A stretch of 64,000 nt of DNA from Prevotellaceae bacterium (GTDB taxonomy: Bacteria; Bacteroidota; Bacteroidia; Bacteroidales; Paludibacteraceae). Shown here one piece after another: positions 9,610-19,116 of this stretch. The stretch is from contig JACJXJ010000005.1 of assembly GCA_020636695.1 (NCBI GenBank), positions 1 through 64,000 of the forward strand, given 5' to 3'. The notes beneath the pieces were generated by a model, which had not been told where the DNA came from, did no database searches, and saw only the letters and a program-made list of their open reading frames with translations. The position numbers and the translations under genes were made by a program. Numbering within the stretch: the first letter of the stretch is position 1; every line of letters begins with the position of its first letter.

Positions 9610-11850
9610 ATGCAATTTTATAACAAAAAATGGGACTCTTTTAAGGGAGACGTGTGGAAACGCGAAGTTGATGTACGGAATTTTATTCAAAATAATTATA
9701 CACCATATACAGGTGATGATACTTTTTTGGTTGAATCTACAGAGCGTACTAAACAAGTTTGGCAGAAATTGACTGACATGTTTGAGGTGGAGCGTACGAA
9801 AGGTGTGTACGATGCCGAAACTAAATATCCTTCAGGTATTGATGTGTATGGACCTGGTTATATAGATAAAGAAAATGAAGTAATTGTTGGGGTACAAACG
9901 GATGCTCCTTTAAAGCGTGGTATTTATCCAAAAGGCGGTTTACGTATGGTGGAGAATGCTTTGGAAGCTTATGGTTATGAAATTGACCCAATGACCAAAG
10001 AAATTTTTACGCGCTATCGTAAAACTCATAACGAAGGTGTTTTTTCGGCTTATACAGCCGAAATGGTAGCTTGTCGTAAGTCTGCTATTATCACAGGTTT
10101 GCCTGATGCTTATGGTCGTGGTCGTATTATTGGTGACTACCGTCGTGTTGCGTTGTATGGAACTGACATTTTGTTGCTTGATAAGAAGCAGCAATTGGAA
10201 CGTTTAGATATGCATGAAATCACCGTTGAGTTAATTCAACAACGTGAAGAAGTCAGCGAACAGATTAATGCCATGAAGCGTTTTGTGAAGATGTGTGCGT
10301 CGTATGGTTTTGATGTTACTAAACCTGCTCAAAATGCACGTGAGGCTGTTCAGTTTGTTTATTTTGCTTATTTGGCAGCCACTAAAGATCAAGATGGTGC
10401 AGCCATGTCGTTAGGTCGTACTTCCACATTCCTTGATATTTATATTCAACAAGATATTGCTGCTGGCTTACTCACAGAAGAAGAAGCGCAAGAATTAATC
10501 GATCAATTTATTATTAAGTTGCGTATTATTCGTTTCTTGCGTACGCCAGAATATAATGATTTGTTCTCGGGTGATCCAGTTTGGGTGACAGAGTCGTTGG
10601 GTGGACAAGGTATTGATGGTCGTACATTAGTTACCAAAACCTCTTATCGCTACTTGCATACGTTGTATAACCTAGGGCCAGCTCCCGAACCAAATTTGAC
10701 GGTTCTTTGGTCGGCTAATTCTCCAGAAAACTGGAAAAAATTCTGTGCTAAAGTGTCCGTGAATACCTCTGCTATTCAGTACGAAAATGATGATTTAATG
10801 CGTTCTGATTATGGTGATGATTACGGTATTGCTTGCTGTGTATCACCAATGAAAATTGGTAAACAAATGCAGTTGTTCGGTGCACGTGCTAATTTGGCTA
10901 AGTGTTTGTTGTACGCAATCAATGGTGGTCGTGATGAAAAATCAGGCGTTCAAGTTTCTCCAGCTTTTTCTCCTATTACTTCTGAATATTTGGATTACGA
11001 TGAGGTGATGCAGAAATTTGATCAAATGATGCGTTGGTTGGCTCGAGTTTATGTCAATACGTTGAAAATTATTCATTACATGCATGATAAGTATGCTTAT
11101 GAAGCATTTGAAATGGCATTGCACGATTTGGAAGTACAACGTATCCGTGCAACTGGTATTGCAGGTTTGTCTATTGTGACTGACTCATTGGCTGCTATTC
11201 GTGATTGCAAGGTGAAAGTAATTCGTGATGAACGTGGTTTGGCTGTAGATTTTGAACGCGAAGGCGATTATGTACCATTTGGTAATAATGATGATAGAAC
11301 AGACCAAATTGCTATTCAAATCACCGAGAAATTTATGGAATACTTACGTCAGCACCAAACGTATCGTAACGCTATTCCTACGCAATCTATTTTGACCATT
11401 ACATCGAATGTAGTGTATGGTAAAAAAACAGGAAGCACACCTGATGGTCGTGCCGCTGGAACTCCATTCTCGCCAGGTGCAAACCCAATGAATGGTCGTG
11501 ACCGCAATGGTGCCGTTGCTGCATTGGCTTCGGTGGCAAAATTGCCTTTCCATCATGCACATGACGGTATTTCATATACGTTTGCCATTGCGCCTAATGC
11601 GTTAGGTAAAAATATGGAGGCACGTGTAGATAATTTAGTGAATCTGTTGGATGGTTACTTTACACCGAATGGTGGTCAACACTTGAATGTGAATGTGTTC
11701 AACAACGAATTGTTGATTGACGCTATGGAACATCCTGAAAAATATCCACAGTTAACTATTCGTGTATCTGGTTATGCCGTGAACTTTGTACGTTTGACTA
11801 GAGAACAACAGCTCGATGTAATTTCACGTACTATTAACGATAGAATTTAA
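9610..11850 (+). CDS. pflB: Formate C-acetyltransferase (pyruvate formate-lyase)
   Basis: This glycyl-radical enzyme splits pyruvate with CoA into acetyl-CoA and formate under anaerobic conditions. The 746 residues match the family. The active-site cysteine pair is in [10 protein letters not shown] (Cys409-Cys410), and the radical glycine is in [11 protein letters not shown] (Gly721). The radical form is oxygen-sensitive, which fits an anaerobic, fermentative host. It has its own promoter. The activase gene follows after 72 bp, with a terminator-like hairpin between them. Confidence 0.97.
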   Translation: MQFYNKKWDSFKGDVWKREVDVRNFIQNNYTPYTGDDTFLVESTERTKQVWQKLTDMFEVERTKGVYDAETKYPSGIDVYGPGYIDKENEVIVGVQTDAPLKRGIYPKGGLRMVENALEAYGYEIDPMTKEIFTRYRKTHNEGVFSAYTAEMVACRKSAIITGLPDAYGRGRIIGDYRRVALYGTDILLLDKKQQLERLDMHEITVELIQQREEVSEQINAMKRFVKMCASYGFDVTKPAQNAREAVQFVYFAYLAATKDQDGAAMSLGRTSTFLDIYIQQDIAAGLLTEEEAQELIDQFIIKLRIIRFLRTPEYNDLFSGDPVWVTESLGGQGIDGRTLVTKTSYRYLHTLYNLGPAPEPNLTVLWSANSPENWKKFCAKVSVNTSAIQYENDDLMRSDYGDDYGIACCVSPMKIGKQMQLFGARANLAKCLLYAINGGRDEKSGVQVSPAFSPITSEYLDYDEVMQKFDQMMRWLARVYVNTLKIIHYMHDKYAYEAFEMALHDLEVQRIRATGIAGLSIVTDSLAAIRDCKVKVIRDERGLAVDFEREGDYVPFGNNDDRTDQIAIQITEKFMEYLRQHQTYRNAIPTQSILTITSNVVYGKKTGSTPDGRAAGTPFSPGANPMNGRDRNGAVAALASVAKLPFHHAHDGISYTFAIAPNALGKNMEARVDNLVNLLDGYFTPNGGQHLNVNVFNNELLIDAMEHPEKYPQLTIRVSGYAVNFVRLTREQQLDVISRTINDRI

Positions 11851-11865
11851 CATCAACATGAATAG

Positions 11866-11914
11866 AAGTAGCAAAGTGCCTAGTTTGAAAAGCTAGACTT
11901 TGCTACTTTATTTT
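11866..11914 (+). terminator. Intercistronic terminator/attenuator between pflB and pflA
   Basis: AAGTAGCAAAGT (11866-11877) and ACTTTGCTACTT (11897-11908) form a 12-bp stem with a smaller CTAG/CTAG stem inside the loop. It is followed by the T-rich TATTTTTT and ends 9 bp before the pflA start. It should cut off most transcripts after pflB and let a minority read into pflA. Confidence 0.7.
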
Positions 11915-11922
11915 TTATTATC

Positions 11923-12654
11923 ATGGCTATAACAGGCAAAATACACTCTTTCGAGAGTTTTGGAACGGTCGATGGTCCGGGCATTCGCTTTGTGGTTTTT
12001 GCTCAAGGCTGTCCTTTGCGTTGTTTGTATTGTCATAATCCTGACACGTGGGACGCTGGCAAAGGTAAAATAGAAATGACCGCCCAAGAATTAGTAGCCG
12101 AAGTAGTGCGTTATAAAAATTTTATACAGAAAAAAGGTGGCGTGACCTTCACTGGTGGAGAACCTTTATTGCAAGCTGCTTTTGTACGCGATTTTTTTAC
12201 ATTGTGTCAACAAGAACAGTTACATACGGCACTCGATACATCAGGTTGTTTGCTAAATGAGTCAGTTAAGGAGTTATTGAATGTCACCGATTTGGTATTG
12301 TTGGATGTGAAATCAATAGATGCCGCAGAGTATAAACACTTAACATCAGGTGTTTTGGATCATACTTTGGCGTTTTTGGATTATTTACAACAGATAGGGA
12401 AAGCCACGTGGGTGCGTCATGTGTTGGTACCTCAATTGACTGACAATGATGAACGTCTGCATCAATTAGCAACCTACTTAAAACGCTATTCTGTAGTTGA
12501 AAAAGTAGAGCTATTGCCTTACCACAAATTAGGCATTTTTAAATATGAAGCACTGGGTATGACCGATCCTTTAGCACACACCGAATCCTTGTCGCACGAA
12601 CGTTTACAACATGCTCGTGACATCTTTATGAGTCATGGTTTAACTGTGTTGTAA
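11923..12654 (+). CDS. pflA: Pyruvate formate-lyase activating enzyme
   Basis: This radical-SAM activase uses S-adenosylmethionine and a [4Fe-4S] cluster to place the glycyl radical on PflB. The 243 residues match the family. The cluster motif is CPLRCLYC (Cys30, Cys34, Cys37) after FGTVDGPGIR, and VTFTGGEPLLQ is the GGE motif that binds SAM. It probably receives only part of the pflB transcription, through the hairpin just upstream. No other promoter box was seen in the 72-bp gap. Confidence 0.95.
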   Translation: MAITGKIHSFESFGTVDGPGIRFVVFAQGCPLRCLYCHNPDTWDAGKGKIEMTAQELVAEVVRYKNFIQKKGGVTFTGGEPLLQAAFVRDFFTLCQQEQLHTALDTSGCLLNESVKELLNVTDLVLLDVKSIDAAEYKHLTSGVLDHTLAFLDYLQQIGKATWVRHVLVPQLTDNDERLHQLATYLKRYSVVEKVELLPYHKLGIFKYEALGMTDPLAHTESLSHERLQHARDIFMSHGLTVL

Positions 12655-12689
12655 CTTCTTTTTTATTCCACTATTAAACTATAATTTAG

Positions 12690-14327
12690 ATGATATCAGT
12701 AGATGCGTTAGCCGTAGAATTTGGCGGAACCACCTTGTTTAAAGATATTTCGTTTGTCATAAATGAAACCGATCGCATTGCGTTGATGGGTAAAAATGGG
12801 GCAGGGAAGTCGACATTACTTAAAATTTTGGCTGGCGTGCGCGAGCCCAGTCGTGGACAAGTGTCGTCGCCAGAAGGCGCTGTTATTGCGTATTTACCAC
12901 AACATTTGTTGGTGGAAGATAACCGCACCGTATTTGAGGAAACAGCTCAAGCCTTTGCCGAAATAAATGCGATGGAAGCACGTATTAATGCTATTAATCA
13001 TGAACTTGAAACGCGCACCGATTATGAAAGTGATGCGTACATGCAACTCATTGAAGAGGTGTCGCATTTGAGTGAGCGTTTTTATGGCATTGAAGAACGT
13101 AATTACGATGCAGATATCGAAAAAACATTGTTAGGATTGGGCTTTCAACGTTCTGATTTTAACCGTAACACGTCTGAATTTAGTGGTGGATGGCGTATGC
13201 GTATTGAATTAGCCAAAATGTTATTACGCAACCCTGATTTGATTCTGCTCGATGAGCCAACCAATCACCTTGATATTGACTCTATTCAATGGCTCGAAAA
13301 TTTCTTAATCAATTCAGCTAAAGCGGTGGTTGTTATTAGTCACGACCGTGCTTTTGTAGATGCCATTACCAATCGTACTATTGAGGTAACGATGGGGCGA
13401 ATTTACGATTATAAGGCTAAATATTCGCACTATTTGGAATTGCGTCGTGAGCGTCGCGAACAACAGCAACGTCAATATGATGACCAACAAAAAATGATTG
13501 CTGAAACTACTGAATTTATCGAACGTTTCAAAGGAACTTATTCCAAAACATTACAAGTTCAGAGTCGTGTAAAAATGCTTGAAAAGCTCGATTTAGTTGA
13601 GGTTGATGAAGAAGATACTAGCTCATTGCGCTTGAAATTTCCACCAGCACCACGCTCAGGGAATTATCCTGTGGCAGCCGAACAAGTTGGGAAATCGTAC
13701 GATAATCACTGTGTATTTACTAACGCTAATTTCACTATTGAACGCGGTGAGAAAATTGCGTTTGTAGGTAAAAATGGTGAAGGTAAATCGACGTTGGTCA
13801 AATGTATTATGGGCGAAATTCCGTTTGACGGAACGTTACAATTAGGTCACAATGTGAAAATTGGTTACTTCGCTCAAAATCAAGCGGCTATGCTTGATGA
13901 ATCACTTACGGTATTTCAAACCATCGACGACATTGCTCAAGGTGATATTCGAACTAAGATTCGTGATATTTTGGGTGCGTTTATGTTCGACCGCGAAGGC
14001 TCTGAGAAGAAAGTGAAAGTGCTCAGTGGTGGTGAGCGTCAACGTTTGGCGATGATAAAATTACTCTTGGAACCTGTTAATTTGCTGATTTTAGATGAGC
14101 CCACCAATCACTTGGATATGCGCACGAAAGATGTATTAAAACAAGCATTAAAGGATTTTGACGGCACATTAATTGTGGTGAGCCATGACCGTGATTTTTT
14201 GGATGGATTGACCACTAAAGTGTTTGAATTTGGGAATCAGAAAGTGACCGAACATCTCGAAGATATTTACGGATTCTTGCGTAAAAAGAAGATGGAATCG
14301 TTACGAGAGATTGAGAAAAAACAATAA
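12690..14327 (+). CDS. ABC-F family ATPase (ribosome-associated)
   Basis: Two ABC cassettes lie in one soluble chain of 545 residues without membrane segments, which defines ABC-F. The first Walker A is GKNGAGKST at 34-42 and the second GKNGEGKST near 360-368. The signatures are FSGGWRMR and LSGGERQR, and both Walker B regions read LDEPTNHLD. The charged linker between cassettes (about residues 245-300) enters the ribosomal E site in known members. Housekeeping translation factors and antibiotic-protection proteins share this layout. Nothing here points to resistance. It follows pflA after 35 bp and ends at a terminator. Confidence 0.9.
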   Translation: MISVDALAVEFGGTTLFKDISFVINETDRIALMGKNGAGKSTLLKILAGVREPSRGQVSSPEGAVIAYLPQHLLVEDNRTVFEETAQAFAEINAMEARINAINHELETRTDYESDAYMQLIEEVSHLSERFYGIEERNYDADIEKTLLGLGFQRSDFNRNTSEFSGGWRMRIELAKMLLRNPDLILLDEPTNHLDIDSIQWLENFLINSAKAVVVISHDRAFVDAITNRTIEVTMGRIYDYKAKYSHYLELRRERREQQQRQYDDQQKMIAETTEFIERFKGTYSKTLQVQSRVKMLEKLDLVEVDEEDTSSLRLKFPPAPRSGNYPVAAEQVGKSYDNHCVFTNANFTIERGEKIAFVGKNGEGKSTLVKCIMGEIPFDGTLQLGHNVKIGYFAQNQAAMLDESLTVFQTIDDIAQGDIRTKIRDILGAFMFDREGSEKKVKVLSGGERQRLAMIKLLLEPVNLLILDEPTNHLDMRTKDVLKQALKDFDGTLIVVSHDRDFLDGLTTKVFEFGNQKVTEHLEDIYGFLRKKKMESLREIEKKQ

Positions 14328-14360
14328 AATAAAGGCAGTTGAAATTCAACTGCCTTTATT
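14328..14360. terminator. Bidirectional terminator
   Basis: The stem AATAAAGGCAGTTG / CAACTGCCTTTATT with a short loop sits between the converging ABC-F gene and the porin-like gene. It has A-rich and T-rich flanks and can serve both strands. Confidence 0.8.
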
Positions 14361-14385
14361 TATTATGAGTACAACTTCCGAGCAA

Positions 14386-15609
14386 TTAAAATAGATAACT
14401 AACGGTGCCCAATACGCGATGGTTGTACACGGTATAAGGATTAGTTATTTTCCCATTTGCTTGTATTTTCCCGTATTCACCAGCGCTTAATTCGTATTCT
14501 ACTCCGAATTTGATATTATTAATGGTATAGGTGACGTGTGGCGATATGCGGTATAATGTGTTTAATAGTTCTTGGCTTGATGCGTAAAAGCCATATCCAT
14601 AAGCCGTAAATCCGGTTATTGGGTCAGCTACCAAGGTTTTATTTGTGCCTAAATTACGCGCTATTCCACAGAATAATCCGCCTTTAAGTTTATCGCCATA
14701 AACGACATTTAACCACGATGACACCGTGTTGAAGTTGGTGTAAGTTGCTTCATGGTAGGTGGAATCCGTTCCGCAAACGCCATATCCGCCAATCATTAAG
14801 TGATCGCTCATGTTTTGCCCATAAATAGCTTTGGCTTTTATTTGTAGTTTGGTGTTGCTATATTGACCAAAAATAACGCCACTTACTGATGAATTGAGTT
14901 GATGATTGATTTTGATGGTTTTTGCGTCCACGCCTACACCAACCATAAAGTCGCCCATTTCACGGTTAATGGAAGCAAATAGATTGGGTAATCCAGCATT
15001 TTTCATATAGGTAGCACTTGCGCCGTTGGGACCTTGCGATACATATTGCATCTGATAAATAGCCGCTAACGTGAGTGTGAAATTCTTGCCTAAATCTTGT
15101 TTGAGACGTAATTGAGGACTTCTATTAAATGGTTGAAATGGCGTTCCCGTATTAAGCGATGCAATAGTTGGTGAGCAAGTTTCGAACATCGGATGCCATG
15201 TTTGTCCTACCAATAATTCGGTTTGTGGCCAGTTAAATTTGACGTAGGCTTGTCGTAAGCGGATGAGGTAATAGTTTGTAGCAACACCTGCAAAGTCACA
15301 TTCTATTTTTGCACTTAATAGCGCTTTCCCTATTGGCGCACTAGTTAAATCTACTCCTAATCGGGTAGAAATACTTAACATTTCGGCATTCATCTGCCCA
15401 TTTTTATCTTCTCCAAACGAATTTAACTCTATGGGTTTTGGGAAAATGTTGAATAAACCATCTAGTGCCTCTACATTTTGTCGACTGTTGTAATAAAAAT
15501 CGTTTCGTACAAATCCATAGAATTTATAGGTGACGGCGGGTTCGGTTGCTAATAATGCGGTTGCTTTAAGGAAGAGTAGAATGATAATAGGAAAATATTT
15601 TTTGTTCAT
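14386..15609 (-). CDS. Outer-membrane porin-like beta-barrel protein
   Basis: I start at the ATG at 15609, giving 408 residues. From there a classical signal peptide (about 22 residues ending ALLATEPA) begins, whereas the longer frame to 15714 runs back through a hairpin. The mature part opens with VTYKFYGFVRNDFYYNSRQ and goes on with alternating polar/aromatic strands, including VGQTWHPMFE and a terminal strand ending in VSYLF, as in barrels inserted by BamA. It resembles DcaP-type porins of Bacteroidota. The substrate is unknown. Confidence 0.75.
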   Translation of the reverse strand: MNKKYFPIIILLFLKATALLATEPAVTYKFYGFVRNDFYYNSRQNVEALDGLFNIFPKPIELNSFGEDKNGQMNAEMLSISTRLGVDLTSAPIGKALLSAKIECDFAGVATNYYLIRLRQAYVKFNWPQTELLVGQTWHPMFETCSPTIASLNTGTPFQPFNRSPQLRLKQDLGKNFTLTLAAIYQMQYVSQGPNGASATYMKNAGLPNLFASINREMGDFMVGVGVDAKTIKINHQLNSSVSGVIFGQYSNTKLQIKAKAIYGQNMSDHLMIGGYGVCGTDSTYHEATYTNFNTVSSWLNVVYGDKLKGGLFCGIARNLGTNKTLVADPITGFTAYGYGFYASSQELLNTLYRISPHVTYTINNIKFGVEYELSAGEYGKIQANGKITNPYTVYNHRVLGTVSYLF

Positions 15610-15671
15610 GTGTGCGAGTGTATATTTTTTGTGATCAACGAAATAGATTAATTGCGAATTAGAAAACATAG

Positions 15672-15701
15672 AAAACGCAGGAATGTGAACCCCTGCGTTT
15701 T
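15672..15701. terminator. Hairpin terminator
   Basis: AAAACGCAGG / CCTGCGTTTT form a 10-bp stem with a 10-nt loop, 10 bp beyond the stop of the small membrane protein on the minus strand. T-rich sequence follows on both strands, so it may act both ways. It separates that gene from the porin-like gene. Confidence 0.7.
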
Positions 15702-15710
15702 TGTTTTTTA

Positions 15711-15896
15711 TCAAACGGCTAAGTATTTAAATACTTCATAAACCAGAAATGCTGGCCATACAAGTGCTTTTAAGAAACCAAGTACACCAAGCCAAAATGT
15801 AGTGGCAGTAGAGATGAAATAGATGGCAGCTCCAATGAGTCCTAAACCGTAAATAGCTCCACCAGTAGGGTTGCTATTTTGCATACAATCTTTCAT
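15711..15896 (-). CDS. Small conserved-looking membrane protein (61 aa)
   Basis: This short frame has good codon use and its own terminator. It begins MKDCMQNSNPTGGAIYGLG and has a hydrophobic stretch IGAAIYFISTATTFW followed by a second one (LGVLGFLKALVWPAFLVYEVF), so it is probably a two-helix inner-membrane protein. I recall very similar short proteins in other Bacteroidales, but no function is known to me. The gene stands alone between tyrS and the porin-like gene. Confidence 0.75.
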   Translation of the reverse strand: MKDCMQNSNPTGGAIYGLGLIGAAIYFISTATTFWLGVLGFLKALVWPAFLVYEVFKYLAV

Positions 15897-15971
15897 AGTC
15901 GTAAATTTTAGTGATTTAATACTTGTTATATGTAACTTCTAGAGAACAATTATTCTAGCCTTTTCCAGTTT

Positions 15972-17264
15972 TTATTTAGCTACAATTAAGAAATAATTTT
16001 TTTTGCCTTTTTGTACTAAAATATAGCGATTATTGAGCAGTGCTTTAGCATCAATCGGCGTTTCCATGTCGATCATTTTTTCTTTATTCATGCTTACGCC
16101 GCCTGCCATAATTGTTTTACGAGCTTCGCCTTTTGATGGGAAAATTTGTGTTTTCTCAGCTAATAAGTCGAGTGGACGAATGCCTGCTTCAAGTTCGCTT
16201 TTAAGAATTTCGAATTGAGGTACACCTTCAAATACAGCTAGCAAAGTGTCTTCATCTATTTTGTGAAGTGTTTCTGCAGTAGCATTACCAAATAGAATAT
16301 TTGAAGCTTCCACTGCTGCGTTATAATCATCTTCAGAGTGAACCATAATGGTTACGTCTTTGGCCAAACGTTTTTGTAATAAACGTAAGTGAGGTGCTTG
16401 AGCGTGTTCGGCTATCAAATTGTCGCATTCTGCCTTTTCGATAGATGTAAATATTTTGATGTATTTAGCAGCGTCGTCGTCGCCCACATTCAACCAAAAT
16501 TGGTAGAATTTGTAGGGAGAAGTGTAGCGTTTATCGAGCCAAATATTTCCACTTTCGGTTTTTCCAAATTTGCCGCCATCGGCTTTTGTAATGAGTGGGC
16601 ACGTAAGCGCATACGCTTCGCCGCCATTCATACGACGTATCAATTCGGTTCCAGTGGTGATATTGCCCCATTGGTCGCTACCGCCCATTTGCAATTTGCA
16701 ATTTTTGGTTTCATTGAGGTAAGCAAAATCGTAGCCTTGTAATAATTGGTAGGTAAATTCAGTAAAACTCATACCCGCTGAATATTCGCCGTTCAATCGT
16801 TTTTTGACTGAATCTTTTGACATCATATAGTTTACTGTGATGAGCTTACCCACGTTACGCGCAAAATCTAGAAAGGTGAAATTCTTCATCCAATCGTAGT
16901 TGTTTACTAACTCTGCAGCATTGGGCGCATCGCTTTTGAAATCGAGAAATTTTTCCAATTGTAATTTGATACACGCTTGGTTGTGACGTAGTGTTTCTTC
17001 GTCCAATAAATTCCGTTCGGCTGATTTGCCCGATGGGTCGCCAATCATACCTGTGGCGCCTCCTATCAAGGCCAATGGTTTGTGACCACAGAGTTGCAGA
17101 TGACGTAACATCATCACACCACATAAGTGACCAATGTGTAAGCTATCAGCTGTAGGATCAATTCCTAGATAAGCAGTGGTCATTTCTTTGGCAAGTTGCT
17201 CTTCTGTACCAGGCATCATGTCGTGAATCATACCACGCCATTTTAGTTCTTCTATAAAATTCAT
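15972..17264 (-). CDS. tyrS: Tyrosyl-tRNA synthetase
   Basis: This class I aminoacyl-tRNA synthetase charges tRNA-Tyr. The 430 residues match the bacterial type. The HIGH motif is in [12 protein letters not shown] (43-46), the KMSKS-equivalent loop is KFGKTESG, and the GGSDQWGN motif binds tyrosine. An S4 RNA-binding domain closes the protein ([21 protein letters not shown]). A minus-strand promoter at 17479-17510 implies a leader of about 200 nt, which holds a short open frame. Confidence 0.97.
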   Translation of the reverse strand: MNFIEELKWRGMIHDMMPGTEEQLAKEMTTAYLGIDPTADSLHIGHLCGVMMLRHLQLCGHKPLALIGGATGMIGDPSGKSAERNLLDEETLRHNQACIKLQLEKFLDFKSDAPNAAELVNNYDWMKNFTFLDFARNVGKLITVNYMMSKDSVKKRLNGEYSAGMSFTEFTYQLLQGYDFAYLNETKNCKLQMGGSDQWGNITTGTELIRRMNGGEAYALTCPLITKADGGKFGKTESGNIWLDKRYTSPYKFYQFWLNVGDDDAAKYIKIFTSIEKAECDNLIAEHAQAPHLRLLQKRLAKDVTIMVHSEDDYNAAVEASNILFGNATAETLHKIDEDTLLAVFEGVPQFEILKSELEAGIRPLDLLAEKTQIFPSKGEARKTIMAGGVSMNKEKMIDMETPIDAKALLNNRYILVQKGKKNYFLIVAK

Positions 17265-17478
17265 TTGGTTGCTAATTATTTGATGAGTCAGACATGTATA
17301 TATTAACGTATTGTGCTGACTATTTTATTTTTTTTGATGATTAATTTGTAATGAAATATTGAAAATGACCGCTGTTTTATTTGGTTCGTTCATGAATAAT
17401 TGTTTGTAAGCGAGTCAATCGCCGCATACTTAAATAAGTTAATTGCGTAATCTGTTTCATACATCGTTTTGAGAGTGA

Positions 17479-17510
17479 CAAAATTACGTCTTTTTTCTGT
17501 TATGAGCAAA
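17479..17510 (-). promoter_or_regulatory. Promoter of tyrS
   Basis: Read on the minus strand, TTTG (17510-17507), a 20-bp spacer and TAATTTTG (17486-17479) match the consensus. It implies a 5' leader of about 200 nt for tyrS. Confidence 0.55.
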
Positions 17511-17553
17511 TCAATCAATAGATGAAAAATGAGGTTTGGAATGAAAAAAATAG

Positions 17554-17561
17554 TAACTTTG
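17554..17561 (+). promoter_or_regulatory. -7 promoter box for the epimerase gene
   Basis: TAACTTTG is an exact TAnnTTTG box 45 bp upstream of the ATG at 17607. A TTTG lies upstream at 17535-17538, but closer than the usual spacing. Confidence 0.5.
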
Positions 17562-17606
17562 CAGGTCTTTTTTTTGAAATTTTAATTTTATTTAATCGTA
17601 TCACGC

Positions 17607-19082
17607 ATGAAGAAAACTGTCTTTTTAACGGGTGCTACAGGCACTATGGGTTGGGCTGGTTTGCAAGAGTTTTTGCCACGTTTAGATCGTTTCAATATTA
17701 CAGTATTGGCTCGTCCAAGTAAAGCCAATAAAAAGAAATTGGCGCCATATGCCAATCAAATTCGCATCGTTTGGGGTGACCTTACTAAATATGAAGATGT
17801 CTTAGAGGGAACTCGTGGTGCTGATTATGTTTTACATGTAGGAGGAATGGTTTCGCCAGCTGCTGATTATTTTCCTAATAAAACGCGTTACGTCAATGTA
17901 AAAGCTGCTGAAAACATAGCAAAAGCGGTTTTAGCACAGCCTAATTCCGATGATATAAAAGTTTGTTATATTGGTTCTGTTGCTCAAACGAGCGATCGTA
18001 ATGAACCGATTCATTGGGGACGCACGGGTGACCCTATTTGCATTAGCGTGTACGATCATTATGCTATTTCTAAAACTTTAGCAGAGAAAACGATTGTTGA
18101 GTCAGGCATCAAACAGTGGGTTTGTCTTCGCCAATCAGGAATTTTGTATCCCGCTATTTTGAAGAATTACGATCCTATCATGTTCCATGTACCATTACGT
18201 GGCGTTTTAGAGTGGGCTACTGTTGAAGATAGTGGTCGTTTGTTAGCTAATTTGTGCGAAGAAAATGTAGCTCCTGATTTTTGGAATCGTTTCTATAATA
18301 TTGGTAGCGGACCAGAGTATCGATTGAGCAATTATGAATTTGAATGCAAGTTATTGCAAACTATTTCGTGCCCAGCTCCTGAAAAGATATTTAATCCAGA
18401 ATGGTTTGTGTTACGTAATTTCCATGGTCAATGGTATGCCGATTCACAAGTGTTGGAAGATTATCTTCATTTTCGTGCAAATATGCCTGTGGATGAGTAT
18501 TTCAAACATATGGGGAAACAAGTTCCATGGTTTTATCATTTAGCTAAAATTGTACCTCCATTCATTATCAAAATGGCTATGCGTCCATTGGCTTATAAGA
18601 AAAAATGGGGTACGCAATGGTGGATTAAAACTGGTGAAAAACAACGTATCTCAGCCTATTATGGTAGCGTGGAAGCCTGGAAAAATATTCCAGATTGGAA
18701 ACATCAGGATTTGTCACATCCAACTGAGGAGGTTACCTTATTAAAGCATGGATATGATGAAACAAAACCTCGCACCGAATGGACAATTGAAGATATGCGT
18801 CAGGCAGCAGTATTTCGTGGTGGTAAATGCTTGAGCGAGACGATGGTTCAGGGTGATTTTCGTACGCCTTTGCAATGGGAATGTCAATTTGGACATCAGT
18901 TTGAAATGTCTCCAGTGCTTGTGTTAGAAGGTGGACATTGGTGCCCAGAATGTTTGCCAACGCCTTGGAACTATGATGAAATTGCTCAAGGAAATCCATT
19001 CTTTGCACAAGTTTGGCATCCTTTGCATGGTAAGAATGAACATAATCAATATGGTGAAGACGTGTTTGCTGGTTGGGAATAA
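17607..19082 (+). CDS. NAD(P)-dependent epimerase/dehydratase with C-terminal zinc-binding tail
   Basis: Residues 1-~330 form an extended short-chain dehydrogenase. The nucleotide motif is GATGTMG (9-15), with a DLTKYEDV segment and the catalytic YAISK (Tyr152, Lys156). The C-terminal ~90 residues carry WECQFGH (Cys426, His430) and WCPEC (Cys446, Cys449), a Cys-x3-His / Cys-x2-Cys arrangement like the small treble-clef zinc domains that read C..GH....CP.C. The substrate is unknown; sugar nucleotides or sterol-like compounds are typical for the fold. The next gene follows after 34 bp and is probably co-transcribed. Confidence 0.8.
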   Translation: MKKTVFLTGATGTMGWAGLQEFLPRLDRFNITVLARPSKANKKKLAPYANQIRIVWGDLTKYEDVLEGTRGADYVLHVGGMVSPAADYFPNKTRYVNVKAAENIAKAVLAQPNSDDIKVCYIGSVAQTSDRNEPIHWGRTGDPICISVYDHYAISKTLAEKTIVESGIKQWVCLRQSGILYPAILKNYDPIMFHVPLRGVLEWATVEDSGRLLANLCEENVAPDFWNRFYNIGSGPEYRLSNYEFECKLLQTISCPAPEKIFNPEWFVLRNFHGQWYADSQVLEDYLHFRANMPVDEYFKHMGKQVPWFYHLAKIVPPFIIKMAMRPLAYKKKWGTQWWIKTGEKQRISAYYGSVEAWKNIPDWKHQDLSHPTEEVTLLKHGYDETKPRTEWTIEDMRQAAVFRGGKCLSETMVQGDFRTPLQWECQFGHQFEMSPVLVLEGGHWCPECLPTPWNYDEIAQGNPFFAQVWHPLHGKNEHNQYGEDVFAGWE

Positions 19083-19116
19083 TACGTTTCGATATTAAGA
19101 ATTTACAAAGTAACTG

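Larger units (their letters stand above)
17265..17606. other. tyrS leader and divergent promoters
   Basis: The 342-bp gap holds divergent promoters. For tyrS (minus strand) these are TTTG at 17507-17510, a 20-bp spacer and TAATTTTG at 17479-17486. For the epimerase (plus strand) there is a TAACTTTG box at 17554-17561. A 27-codon open frame (17377-17460, minus) begins about 12 nt after the predicted tyrS transcription start. It encodes a basic peptide rich in Thr, Arg and Leu and could be a leader peptide. No T-box was recognised. Confidence 0.45.

Noticed and set aside
12690..14327. Antibiotic-resistance ABC-F protein
   Set aside because: Housekeeping and resistance members share this layout, and no resistance context or specific linker feature was recognised.
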